Positions 17,506 through 25,148 of a stretch of 49,032 nucleotides of DNA are shown in pieces (within the stretch, counting starts at the first letter, position 1; each line of letters begins with the position of its first letter). The DNA is taken from assembly GCF_000337595.1 (NCBI RefSeq), contig NZ_AOIL01000049.1, forward strand, positions 152,817 to 201,848. Reading direction: 5' to 3'. Source of the stretch: Natrialba taiwanensis DSM 12281. Lineage in GTDB: Archaea; Halobacteriota; Halobacteria; Halobacteriales; Natrialbaceae. A model generated the notes under the pieces. The model saw only the letters and a program-made list of their open reading frames with translations. It was not told the DNA's origin and searched no databases. Position numbers and translations under genes: made by a program.

Positions 17506-18582
17506 CTAGTTCCCGCTGTCGGCGACGAAGAACCACGGCAGGTCGTAATAGTGGACGACCTGTGTCATCTCGAAGCCGAGTTCGCTGTAGTTACCGACTT
17601 CTTCCTGCACCTCCCGTGCCGACCAGTTCTGAATGTACACCATCTCCGCGTCCTCGCTGTCGAGCGCGCCGAGGTTCGCTTCGGTTCCCTGACTCGTCTG
17701 TGCCTCGACGAAGAGGTCGTCGGTGCCGTCGTTGACCGCACTCGCCAGTCCCTGATTCGCGGAGTACGCCGTCGTCTTCGGCGTCGAGGTCCGCATTCGG
17801 ACGGTTGTCTCGCCGCTCCCACCGCTGCCGCCGGAACTCCCGTCGGCGCGCTCGTAGTCGTCGCTCCACACGTCGATCTCCTCGTAGAAGTCGGCCGCAG
17901 CGGGGTGGAACGGAACGTCTTCGTACATGTTCTTGACCCAGAAATCGTCGTCTTCGAACGTCCCCAACAGCCCGTGGTACTCTGCTAACTGTTCGCGCTG
18001 TTCGTACATCGTCTCGAGGAACGAATAGACCGTATCGTACTCGAGGTCACTGCGACAGACGAAGTTGTACGCGAAGGTCGGTGCAGGGATCTCACCGGGC
18101 GTGTCCGTATTGTCGATCTGGCTCGTGTCCGCGGACTGGATCAGGAGCCGTTCGTCGTCCTCCCAGGCCTGCTCGGTTTCGTCCGAGATATCGAGCACGC
18201 GGAGATTGTCGACAGTACTCGCGGTCTCTTGAAGCCAACTCGGGACGACTGAGAAGTTCATGAGCGTCCCCACGCCGACATCGAGCTGGTTCTCGTTCAT
18301 CGCGTTGCCCTGCTCGCTGTACGTGTTGCTCACGCGATCGTACTCATCCGTCGCGTGCTCAAGCGCCTGCTCAAGCGCGGGAGCGGTACCTGAGCCGCTC
18401 GGTGTCGGCGACACTGCCGTTCCCGAACCGATGTCAGACAGCATCTCGAGGTCGCGGTCCCCGCCGCTGCCTCCCTCGCCGCCGAGACAACCGGCCGCCG
18501 CCGTCGCGGCTCCGACGCCGGCTGCCGCGAGGAATGTTCGTCGAGTCGTACCCCTAGAGATGTAATTCCGCTCTTCCACCAT
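17506..18582 (-). CDS. TAXI family TRAP transporter solute-binding lipoprotein
   Basis: The extracytoplasmic receptor captures a small carboxylate for the fused permease encoded just downstream. It starts with a Tat signal (RGTTRRTFLAAAGVG) ending in a lipobox, with C32 in TAAAGCLGG as the lipidated residue. A Gly/Ser linker follows, and a TAXI domain with SGSGTAPALEQAL and QLDVGVGTL-type strands. An ATG at 18597 is also in frame, but the TATA-like ATTATAAC at 18606-18613 is centred 27-28 nt before the ATG at 18582 and only about 12 nt before 18597, so the 358-residue form is chosen. A Gly/Ser-rich insert (about 236-246, SSGGSGGSG) in the middle is unusual. The ligand is unknown; related receptors bind glutamate-like or dicarboxylic acids. 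Confidence 0.88.
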   Translation of the reverse strand: MVEERNYISRGTTRRTFLAAAGVGAATAAAGCLGGEGGSGGDRDLEMLSDIGSGTAVSPTPSGSGTAPALEQALEHATDEYDRVSNTYSEQGNAMNENQLDVGVGTLMNFSVVPSWLQETASTVDNLRVLDISDETEQAWEDDERLLIQSADTSQIDNTDTPGEIPAPTFAYNFVCRSDLEYDTVYSFLETMYEQREQLAEYHGLLGTFEDDDFWVKNMYEDVPFHPAAADFYEEIDVWSDDYERADGSSGGSGGSGETTVRMRTSTPKTTAYSANQGLASAVNDGTDDLFVEAQTSQGTEANLGALDSEDAEMVYIQNWSAREVQEEVGNYSELGFEMTQVVHYYDLPWFFVADSGN

Positions 18583-18605
18583 GGGACACACCTTCATACT
18601 TACGT

Positions 18606-18613
18606 GTTATAAT
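18606..18613 (-). promoter_or_regulatory. TATA box of the TRAP transporter operon
   Basis: Minus-strand ATTATAAC is centred 27-28 nt before the ATG at 18582. It decides the start of the binding-protein gene. Confidence 0.6.
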
Positions 18614-18800
18614 CCTTCCGCAATCTCGCAAAATCACCGATTCGAACGGCCGTCCCAGCACGCTCTCCTCGAGCAGCGATAGCTACCTGTGAGTTATCCT
18701 TACACGTCTTACACGATGGTCGACACCGGAATAGCGAATGGGTCTTCCGTTTGATAATACGTACCGCAACGCCTATTGCACCGTTGGTGAAGTATGATAC

Positions 18801-19964
18801 ATGCTGGATTTCGTTCAGCTCGAAGCGGATTTAGACCAGGAAGAACGGTTGATCCGGGACACCGCCCGCGAGTTCGTCGAGGAACACGTCAAGCCCGACA
18901 TCGGCGAGCACTTCGAGGCGGGCACGTTCCCGAAAGAGCTGATCCCGAAGATGGGTGAACTCGGCTTCTACGCGCCGAACCTCGAGGGATACGGCTCGCC
19001 GAACGTCTCCGAAACCGCCTACGGACTTCTGATGCAAGAACTCGAGGCTGGCGACTCGGGGCTGCGCTCCATGGCGTCCGTGCAGGGTGCACTCGTCATG
19101 TACCCCATCCACGCCTACGGCAGCGAGGCGCAAAAGGAGGAGTGGCTGCCGAAGCTCGGGCAGGGCGAGGCGGTTGGCTGTTTCGGCCTCACAGAACCCG
19201 AACACGGCTCGAACCCGTCGTCGATGGAGACCGACGCCGAGGCCGACGGCGACGGCTACGTCATCAACGGCTCGAAGACGTGGATCACGAACTCGCCGAT
19301 TTCGGATGTTGCAATCGTCTGGGCGCGCGACCGCTCGGCCGAGGACGACCCCGTTCGCGGCTTCCTCGTCGAGACCGACCGCAACGGGATCACGACGAAC
19401 AAGATCACCGAGAAGCTCTCGCTGCGCGCGTCGATCACCGGCGAGATTGGGCTGAACGACGTTCACGTCCCCGAAGAAAACGTGCTTCCCGGCGTCTCCG
19501 GGATGAAGGGGCCGCTTTCCTGTCTCACGCAGGCTCGCTACGGCATCGCGTGGGGGGCGATCGGCGCGGCTCGCGACGCCTTCGAGGAAGCCCGCCAGTA
19601 CGCGACCGACCGCGAGCAGTTCGGCGGGCCGATCGCTCAGTTCCAGCTTCAGCAGCGCAAACTCGCGGAGATGGCGACCCAGATCACGCTGAGCCAGTTA
19701 CTTGCCTACCGGCTCGCGGACCTCAAAGAGCGCGGCGACCTGCGGCCCCAGCACGTCTCGATGGCGAAGCGAAACAACGTCCGCATGGCCCGCGACCAGG
19801 CCCGCGTCGCTCGCGAGATGCTCGGCGGTAACGGCATCACGACCGACTACTCGCCGATGCGCCACATGGCGAACATGGAGACGGTCTACACCTACGAGGG
19901 CACCCACGATATCCACACGCTGATTCTCGGCGAGGATCTGACCGGTATCCCGGCATATCAGTAG
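18801..19964 (+). CDS. gcdH: Glutaryl-CoA dehydrogenase (acyl-CoA dehydrogenase family)
   Basis: The 387-residue flavoenzyme oxidises and decarboxylates glutaryl-CoA to crotonyl-CoA. It aligns closely with human GCDH along its length: ELEAGDSGLRSMASVQGALV at 80-99 holds R89 and S93, equivalent to the human Arg94/Ser98 pair that binds the distal carboxylate. CFGLTEPEHGSNPSSMET, KTWITNSPISDVAIVWAR, ENVLPGVSGMKGPLSCL and ARYGIAWGAIGAA follow in order. E366 in YTYEGTHDIHTLI is the catalytic base. These residues set it apart from the general acyl-CoA dehydrogenase at 12.3-13.4 kb. It is divergent from the TRAP operon and followed by the IclR gene, suggesting common control. Its product crotonyl-CoA is the substrate of the nearby hydratase. 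Confidence 0.92.
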   Translation: MLDFVQLEADLDQEERLIRDTAREFVEEHVKPDIGEHFEAGTFPKELIPKMGELGFYAPNLEGYGSPNVSETAYGLLMQELEAGDSGLRSMASVQGALVMYPIHAYGSEAQKEEWLPKLGQGEAVGCFGLTEPEHGSNPSSMETDAEADGDGYVINGSKTWITNSPISDVAIVWARDRSAEDDPVRGFLVETDRNGITTNKITEKLSLRASITGEIGLNDVHVPEENVLPGVSGMKGPLSCLTQARYGIAWGAIGAARDAFEEARQYATDREQFGGPIAQFQLQQRKLAEMATQITLSQLLAYRLADLKERGDLRPQHVSMAKRNNVRMARDQARVAREMLGGNGITTDYSPMRHMANMETVYTYEGTHDIHTLILGEDLTGIPAYQ

Positions 19965-19982
19965 CGCCACCCGTGTGCAGCC

Positions 19983-20008
19983 GTCCTTTTCTTCTCCTCT
20001 TTCCCCGT
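19983..20008 (+). terminator. T-rich tract after gcdH
   Basis: A pyrimidine run rich in T starts about 20 nt after the gcdH stop codon. Archaeal termination usually needs only U-rich RNA, so this may end the gcdH transcript before the separate IclR promoter. Confidence 0.4.
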
Positions 20009-20100
20009 TCGGTTCCCCAATTCTCAATTCCCGGTTTCTGGTTCTCGGTTTACCATAATCCACCCGTCCTCCCTCGGGTTTCACACTCCGCAGATTCTGT

Positions 20101-20110
20101 TTTATTATTC
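20101..20110 (+). promoter_or_regulatory. TATA box of the IclR regulator gene
   Basis: TTTATTATTC ends 16 nt before the ATG at 20126, with its first bases 25 nt away. It shows that the regulator has its own promoter and supports the start at 20126. Confidence 0.5.
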
Positions 20111-20125
20111 GGAACATTCATTGAG

Positions 20126-20917
20126 ATGCCGCGGAATACTCTCGATATGAGCAGGGACCGCGGCCGAGGGAAACGGGACGACGCGGGTGTCTCGACGACC
20201 CGCAAGACGTTCGCAATCCTCGAGACGCTCGCGGACGCAGACGGCGTGACGATTACCGAACTCACGCGTCGAACCGAGTTCACCAAGAGCACCGTCTATC
20301 GCCACCTCACCACGCTGGTCGATCTCGGCTACGTGATCGAACGCGACGGCGCCTACGACATCGGCTTTCGCTTCCTCGAAATCAGCGAACAGGCACGAAC
20401 CCGACGGCGCGGCTACACCGCCGCCAAGCGCTCGGTGTTCGAACTCGGCAAGGAGACGGACGAACGAGCCGTTTTCATCGTCGAAGAGGAATATGAGGGG
20501 GTCTACGTCCACCGGTACGGCAGCCTTTCCGATACCATGATCGGCAAACGCAGACCGCTTCACTCGCTCGCCTCCGGGAAGGTGATCCTCTCGGAATGGG
20601 ACGACGACACCGTCGCCGACTTCGTCGCGACAGCCGGCCTCGACGCGATTACGGACAATACCATCACCGATCCCGACACCCTCGCCGCTGAACTCGAGCA
20701 GATCCGCGATCGCGGGTACGCCGTAAACAACGAAGAACACATGGACGGCCTCCGGAGCGTCGCCGTCCCCGTCTATACGCCCGCCGACGACCTCCTCGGC
20801 GCGCTGAGCGTGTTCGGCCCGACGAGTCGCTTCACGGACGAGTACGTCCACGACGACCTCCCGAACCGCCTCCGGGACAAAGCCGGGGAGATCAGGGTTA
20901 CGCTCGCATACGGATAA
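20126..20917 (+). CDS. IclR family transcriptional regulator
   Basis: The 263-residue protein has an N-terminal winged helix (TTRKTFAILETLADADG, then TITELTRRTEFTKSTVYRHL, about 24-68) and a C-terminal IclR effector domain from about 95 to 260 (HSLASGKVIL, GYAVNNEEHMDGLRSVAVPV, ALSVFGPTSRFT). The open frame extends far upstream, but those residues are not conserved and the TATA box places the start at 20126; an ATG at 20147 is also possible. IclR proteins sense small organic acids and control catabolic genes. Its place after gcdH and near the TRAP operon suggests it controls the acyl-CoA block. Whether it represses or activates is unknown. Confidence 0.88.
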   Translation: MPRNTLDMSRDRGRGKRDDAGVSTTRKTFAILETLADADGVTITELTRRTEFTKSTVYRHLTTLVDLGYVIERDGAYDIGFRFLEISEQARTRRRGYTAAKRSVFELGKETDERAVFIVEEEYEGVYVHRYGSLSDTMIGKRRPLHSLASGKVILSEWDDDTVADFVATAGLDAITDNTITDPDTLAAELEQIRDRGYAVNNEEHMDGLRSVAVPVYTPADDLLGALSVFGPTSRFTDEYVHDDLPNRLRDKAGEIRVTLAYG

Positions 20918-21199
20918 CGCCCCGCGATTCGGATGCCGGAATATGCCGTTGCATACACCCGTTCGTCCCGCCGAATATCCGTCACCATCCGCGATACGGA
21001 ACGAGCCCTCAGTACCTCCGATGAGTTTCCCCTCGGGGCATGGTAGTGCCGACGCATTCCCGCTGCGTCTCCGCATCGCGTTTCCGCGTTCCAGTATGCG
21101 GACGCTTTCGCCTACCACGTCGAAACACTCGGCCACGAATTCCACGCCGAGCACCGAAACGGCTTTCCTCGCGAACGTGAACTCTTCAGACGACTTTCG

Positions 21200-21931
21200 A
21201 TGGACGACCAGGACGACAGCCCCGATCGGAGCGCCCACGACAACGCGGGACAGGACCCCCAGACGACTCCTCCCGAGTCGAGCGAATCCGATACGTCCAC
21301 ACCCGCTGCCCCCGCATCGCGCTCGAAACCCGGCCCGCAACCGAAGGTTGCTCGACTCATCTCCGAGTACGACCGCGAACTTGCAGGCGTCGGCGATGAA
21401 CTCGAGGCCCGCTGGACGAACCCCGAAACCGATGCGAGCCTTCGATCGCTTGCGGACTGGTTCAACGAGCAACTTCTGCGGGCGGTCCTCATGGCGGCAG
21501 GGATCGAAACGATCACTGAAGACGTCTCGCACCTCTATGCGGTGCTCTCCGGGGAAACCGGGAGCCGTGGCGAACGAACACAGCTCGAACGGAGACTCGA
21601 GCGAGATGGCGTCGCTGTCGAGACGGTAACCGACGAGTTCGTCTCGTACGGGGCGATCAGATCGTACCTGACGGGGTATCGAAACGCCACTGCGCCATCG
21701 GGAACTGACGGCCCGAGTGCAGCGGCGACGGCTCGAACGATCGAGGAATTGCGCCAGCGAACAGTCTCGGTCACGGAGAGTAAACTCGATCGACTGCAGG
21801 AGACGGATCAGTTGCGGGTCGGTCCGCACCGGGTTTTCGCGGACGTGCAGGTACTGTGTGAACGGTGTGGAAAACAGTACGATGTAGCGGACTTGCTGGA
21901 ATCGGGCGCGTGTGACTGTTATGAGTCGTAG
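21200..21931 (+). CDS. rdfA: Rod-determining factor RdfA
   Basis: I recognise this as the haloarchaeal RdfA family, known from Haloferax volcanii as needed for rod-shaped cells. The 243 residues start with a disordered Ser/Pro/Asp-rich segment (1-45) followed by KPGPQPKVARLISEYD, the family's typical conserved start. A helical region (60-190, with SLADWFNEQLLRAVLMAAG) follows, and the C-terminus has a putative zinc site with C220, C223, C238 and C240 (CERCGKQYDVADLLESGACD). No membrane segment or signal is present, so it is cytoplasmic. It is convergent with the Sph gene; rdfA and sph-type genes are neighbours in other haloarchaea. The molecular action is unknown. The family call rests on remembered similarity, not on a search. 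Confidence 0.78.
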   Translation: MDDQDDSPDRSAHDNAGQDPQTTPPESSESDTSTPAAPASRSKPGPQPKVARLISEYDRELAGVGDELEARWTNPETDASLRSLADWFNEQLLRAVLMAAGIETITEDVSHLYAVLSGETGSRGERTQLERRLERDGVAVETVTDEFVSYGAIRSYLTGYRNATAPSGTDGPSAAATARTIEELRQRTVSVTESKLDRLQETDQLRVGPHRVFADVQVLCERCGKQYDVADLLESGACDCYES

Positions 21932-22005
21932 CGGGAATCGTCGGCGCGGAGACCGTCGGTGTCCGGGTGCCAGTTGGACTGCAGACCGCCTTGCTTCTCG
22001 AACAA

Positions 22006-22033
22006 CCCATAACAATAGTACGACTGTTATGGG
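22006..22033. repeat. 28-bp dyad between rdfA and the Sph gene
   Basis: CCCATAACA at 22006-22014 is mirrored by TGTTATGGG at 22025-22033, and the 10-base centre is itself nearly symmetric around GTAC, so 12 of 14 position pairs match. GACTGTTATG at 22022-22031 also occurs at 21914-21923, inside the last codons of rdfA. It could be a hairpin terminator for either convergent gene or a protein-binding site; no T-run follows on either strand. Confidence 0.6.
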
Positions 22034-22176
22034 ATACGGCCACGATCGGGAACAGTGATCGGATTTCAAGTTGCGGAATACTGGTCACCACTCGTGACAA
22101 TCTGCGGAACGCTCGGGGGCAATACTGATTTCGAAAATCGGATCCCTGCGTTCAGAACGGGTGCTGAACGTGAGCG

Positions 22177-24165
22177 CTAGATTTCGGTCACGCGATCGTA
22201 CTCGTCGTCGAGCGCTGCCGCGTCCTCGGGCAGCAGTGCCACGACGAGGAAGTCGGTGTGGGATTCGAAGTACTCGACCAGTGCCGCGATACGGTTCGAG
22301 TCGAGCGCTTCGAGCGAGTCGAGCAGCATGAACGGCACTTCCTCGTAGACTTCGTGGACCAGATAGCCGGCGAGCCCGAAGATCAGGCCGGTGACCTCCC
22401 GTTCGCTCTCGCTCAGGTGGTCGATCGTGTCTTCGTACGTGCTGCCGTCTGCCGTACTGCGGACGATGTGGAGGTCAAACGCCGTCTGCTCGACCTTCCG
22501 TCGACCTTCGCGGACCGTCTTGCCGACGCGTTCGATCCAGATCCGGTCGATATTCTGGTACTCGAGCACCTCGAGTACGGCGTCCATGTGCTCGTTGAAC
22601 GACTCGACGGCCTCGCGCTCGATCCGGTCGATCCGAGTGCGGAGTTCCTCGAGTTCGTCGCGAATTTCGTCGCGGCGCTGTTCGAGCTGCGTTTCGTCCT
22701 CGAGTGCGGATTCGATGTCCTCGATGTCGTCGGTCGTCGTCTCGAGGTCGCGTTCGAGTCTGCCGAGGGAGAACTCGAGTTCGTTTGCGCGGCGGTTGAG
22801 TTCGAGGAGGCTCTCTTCGTCGTCGTCCTCGGTGTCGTCGTCGGCTTCGGCTTCGAGTTCGGCGGCCTCGGTTTCGAGGTCGTCGATTTCGCTCTCGAGT
22901 TCTTCGCGGCGATCGGTGAGGTCGTCGAGTCGGGTTTCGCGCTGTTCGATTTCGTCGGTGACGGAGTCGAGTCGTCGGTCGACGCGCTCGTGGCGCTGTC
23001 GCGTCTGGTCGATCTCGCGCCGTTCGCTGCGCAGGGATTCGATCTGGGATTCGAGATCGTCGCGCTCGCTGAGTTTGGTCTCTTGGTGTTCGCGAAGGCG
23101 ATCGATCGTCTCTTCGATTTCGCTGCGCTGGACCTGGCTGCCGCAGGTCCAACAGCGGACGGTTTCCGCTCCGTCGTCGACTAGCTGGTCGGTGATCGCC
23201 TGGTCGGTCGACTCGATGTCGTCGTCGGCCAGCAGCTGTCGGATCTCGGGGTGAGAGCCCTCGAGCATCTCTTCGTTGAACTGGACGATGCTCTGGAGTT
23301 GGCTGATAACCCCGTCGATCGACTGGGACTGGCGCTGGAGTCGGTCGATTTCGGCGTCGACTTCCTCGCGGTCGAGCGAGTCGAGTGCGGGGAGGTCTTC
23401 CTGTTCGGCTTCGAGGTCGTCGCGTTCCTCGCGCAGGGCGGAGAGGCTCTCGCGTTCGGTTTCGAGGTCGAATCGGACGTCTTCGAGTGCAGAGCGACGC
23501 TCGCGGAGTTCGCTGAGTTTCTCCTCGAGTTCGTCCTGGCCCTCCTGTTGGGTGTCTGCGTTCGCTTCGGCCTCTTCAATTGCCGCTTTGACGGCCTCGA
23601 GTTCGTCTCGTTTGTCCTCGATTTTCCCCTCGAGATCGGTGCGTTGCTGTTCGAGCGAAGGGAGGTCGTTCTTGAGGGAGTCGAGCCGATCGAGTTCGTT
23701 CGAGATTTCGTTTTTCTCGTCGGTTAGCCGCGAGATTTCGCGCTCGATCTCGTCGGTGTCGACCGGTCGAAGGATGATTTCGCGCAGGTCGTCTTCGGTC
23801 GTGACGGCGCGACGGGCCGGATTCGATTCCAGCAGGAACGCGTAGAGGTCGGCGAGCTCGGGGTCGTCGAGATACGGCTCGCCGTCGGTAACGACGGTGT
23901 TTCCCGTTCGTTTGAGCGTTCGGGTGTAGGTCTGGTCGTCGAGTTCGAGTTCGGCGTATCCCTCCTCGGCGTCGGCCTTGAGGGAGGCTGACGAGCCCCC
24001 GAGAGCGGCCATAAACGCCTGGAGAAGCGACGTTCTGTTTGTCGCGTTTCGTCCTGCAAGGACGGTGATCCCCGATTCGAGTTCGATCGTCGTCTCGTCG
24101 ATCCCACCGATGTTTTGCGCCCGTAATCGTGCCTCATGGGCGACGGACTCCTGTGTAGCCATCAT
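22177..24165 (-). CDS. Archaea-specific SMC-related protein (Sph-like)
   Basis: The 662-residue protein has the SMC/Rad50 plan: an N-terminal ATPase half (1-135), a long coiled coil, a zinc hook with CWTC at 338-341, the returning coil (345-525) and the C-terminal ATPase half. The P-loop reads GRNATNRTS at 38-46, with Asn/Arg where GK is expected. The signature motif is LSESEREVTGLIFG at 584-597. Walker B is FMLLDSLEALD, with D616 kept but Ser at the usual glutamate. I know this family as the haloarchaeal SMC-like proteins (Sph1 in Halobacterium, Sph3 next to rdfA), with a likely role in chromosome or shape organisation. A TATA-like GGTTTATC is centred 26 nt before the ATG; a second ATG follows at once. 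ATP binding may be altered or lost. Confidence 0.85.
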   Translation of the reverse strand: MMATQESVAHEARLRAQNIGGIDETTIELESGITVLAGRNATNRTSLLQAFMAALGGSSASLKADAEEGYAELELDDQTYTRTLKRTGNTVVTDGEPYLDDPELADLYAFLLESNPARRAVTTEDDLREIILRPVDTDEIEREISRLTDEKNEISNELDRLDSLKNDLPSLEQQRTDLEGKIEDKRDELEAVKAAIEEAEANADTQQEGQDELEEKLSELRERRSALEDVRFDLETERESLSALREERDDLEAEQEDLPALDSLDREEVDAEIDRLQRQSQSIDGVISQLQSIVQFNEEMLEGSHPEIRQLLADDDIESTDQAITDQLVDDGAETVRCWTCGSQVQRSEIEETIDRLREHQETKLSERDDLESQIESLRSERREIDQTRQRHERVDRRLDSVTDEIEQRETRLDDLTDRREELESEIDDLETEAAELEAEADDDTEDDDEESLLELNRRANELEFSLGRLERDLETTTDDIEDIESALEDETQLEQRRDEIRDELEELRTRIDRIEREAVESFNEHMDAVLEVLEYQNIDRIWIERVGKTVREGRRKVEQTAFDLHIVRSTADGSTYEDTIDHLSESEREVTGLIFGLAGYLVHEVYEEVPFMLLDSLEALDSNRIAALVEYFESHTDFLVVALLPEDAAALDDEYDRVTEI

Positions 24166-24187
24166 TCGAATTACTTCCTAGCTAGTT

Positions 24188-24196
24188 GATAAACCT
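24188..24196 (-). promoter_or_regulatory. TATA box of the Sph gene
   Basis: Minus-strand GGTTTATC is centred about 26 nt before the ATG at 24165, so the transcript is probably leaderless. Confidence 0.55.
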
Positions 24197-24568
24197 TTGG
24201 AGGAATCTCGGCTCGTGGGCCGGGGGTGCGTCGGGTAATCGGTCGACTTCCTGACCGACCGTGAACGTCGTCAGTACAGATACTGAGTCCATAATAGAAA
24301 TCATATTTATATATTATTCATCCGTCTCAGTCCGATTCTTGTTGGTCTGCTGTCTCCGTCAGTAGATTATATTCGAGTATCATGGCTGTGTATGGGCAAT
24401 CACCTCCGAAGAACTCGCTTTTCCATCATCAGATTACTATCGTTCAATAGCACACTCTATTTGTCATGTTCTGGTATATGTCTTTATTGTGTCTATTACT
24501 CTGTAGTGGCAGTGGTAACGGTATCGTATCACACGTTGTGACCATCACCGGTTCCCTGCCGGCGCGAG

Positions 24569-24578
24569 TTTATATAGG
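24569..24578 (+). promoter_or_regulatory. TATA box of the DUF3006 gene
   Basis: TTTATATAGG is centred 26-27 nt before the ATG at 24599. This is the strongest match to the haloarchaeal consensus in the window. Confidence 0.7.
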
Positions 24579-24598
24579 ATACCGCAACCAGCGAGCCC

Positions 24599-25039
24599 AT
24601 GGTTTCGGATCGCTCCCGCAGCCTGTCGCGACGCACTGCTTTGCACGGACTCGCCGTCCTCGCCGGGACGACACTTGGCGGACTCGGAACCGGTACTGTC
24701 GGCGGTGCTCGCCCGCCCGACACGACCGAGACGCCAGCCGATACCGAGCGTTACGTCGCCGTCGTCGACCGAATCGTCGACGGCGAGCACGTCGTCCTCC
24801 TGCTTGAGGAGGACGGACAGATTGTCGACCAACTCGTCGTTTCCAGATCGGAATTCGACACCGTCGCAGAGAGCGACATTCTGGTCGTCATCGTTGCAGA
24901 CGACGAACTCATCGACTACCGCATCCTTCCCGAGCGCCCGTGTCGCGAGTCGGAAGCACCTGGCGAGGACGCCGACCCGGAGGCCGCCCTGCGATCGCAC
25001 GCCGGCACTCGCTCGGACGCTACACGTGACTGCCTGTAA
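24599..25039 (+). CDS. Tat-exported DUF3006-domain protein
   Basis: The 146-residue protein begins with a twin-arginine signal (SLSRRTALHGLAVLAG at 8-23), without an obvious lipobox cysteine, so it is probably exported in folded form and either released or held by the signal. Residues 47-113 fit the DUF3006 pattern: VAVVDRIVDGEHVVLLLEED and VVSRSEFDTVAESDILVV, a small beta-barrel of unknown function. A short tail with two cysteines (RPCRES and the last CL) follows. Leaderless expression is indicated by the TATA box at 24569-24578. It has no evident partner; neighbours are unrelated. Cleavage and anchoring cannot be settled from sequence. Confidence 0.75.
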   Translation: MVSDRSRSLSRRTALHGLAVLAGTTLGGLGTGTVGGARPPDTTETPADTERYVAVVDRIVDGEHVVLLLEEDGQIVDQLVVSRSEFDTVAESDILVVIVADDELIDYRILPERPCRESEAPGEDADPEAALRSHAGTRSDATRDCL

Positions 25040-25119
25040 GCCAGTGTAGTTACCACTGTTCTTCGTATCGTCACAGCAGCAAACAGTGACAACGAACAGC
25101 CGCTAAACGATGAACGAAT

Positions 25120-25127
25120 TTATGTAT
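25120..25127 (+). promoter_or_regulatory. TATA-like box of the SDR gene at 25.1 kb
   Basis: TTTATGTA is centred 25-26 nt before the ATG at 25149 and 14 nt after an in-frame ATG at 25110, so it argues for the later start. Confidence 0.55.
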
Positions 25128-25148
25128 CGTCCGCCCGATACTGGATTC

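Larger units (their letters stand above)
24166..24598. other. AT-rich divergent intergenic region, no gene seen
   Basis: These 433 bases separate the leftward Sph gene from the rightward DUF3006 gene. The stretch at about 24290-24520 is markedly AT-rich (for example CATATTTATATATTATT near 24302) and has no frame with haloarchaeal codon use. The two promoters at its ends are listed separately. It could be a remnant of foreign DNA or simply a long divergent promoter region. Confidence 0.55.

Noticed and set aside
20105-22069. 654-codon minus-strand frame across the IclR and rdfA genes
   Set aside because: It runs antisense through two recognisable genes and the gap between them, is Arg-rich and matches nothing.
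24302-24318. Very AT-rich CATATTTATATATTATT as a replication or recombination site
   Set aside because: It is a single AT-rich stretch without repeated origin boxes or an adjacent Orc1/Cdc6 gene.
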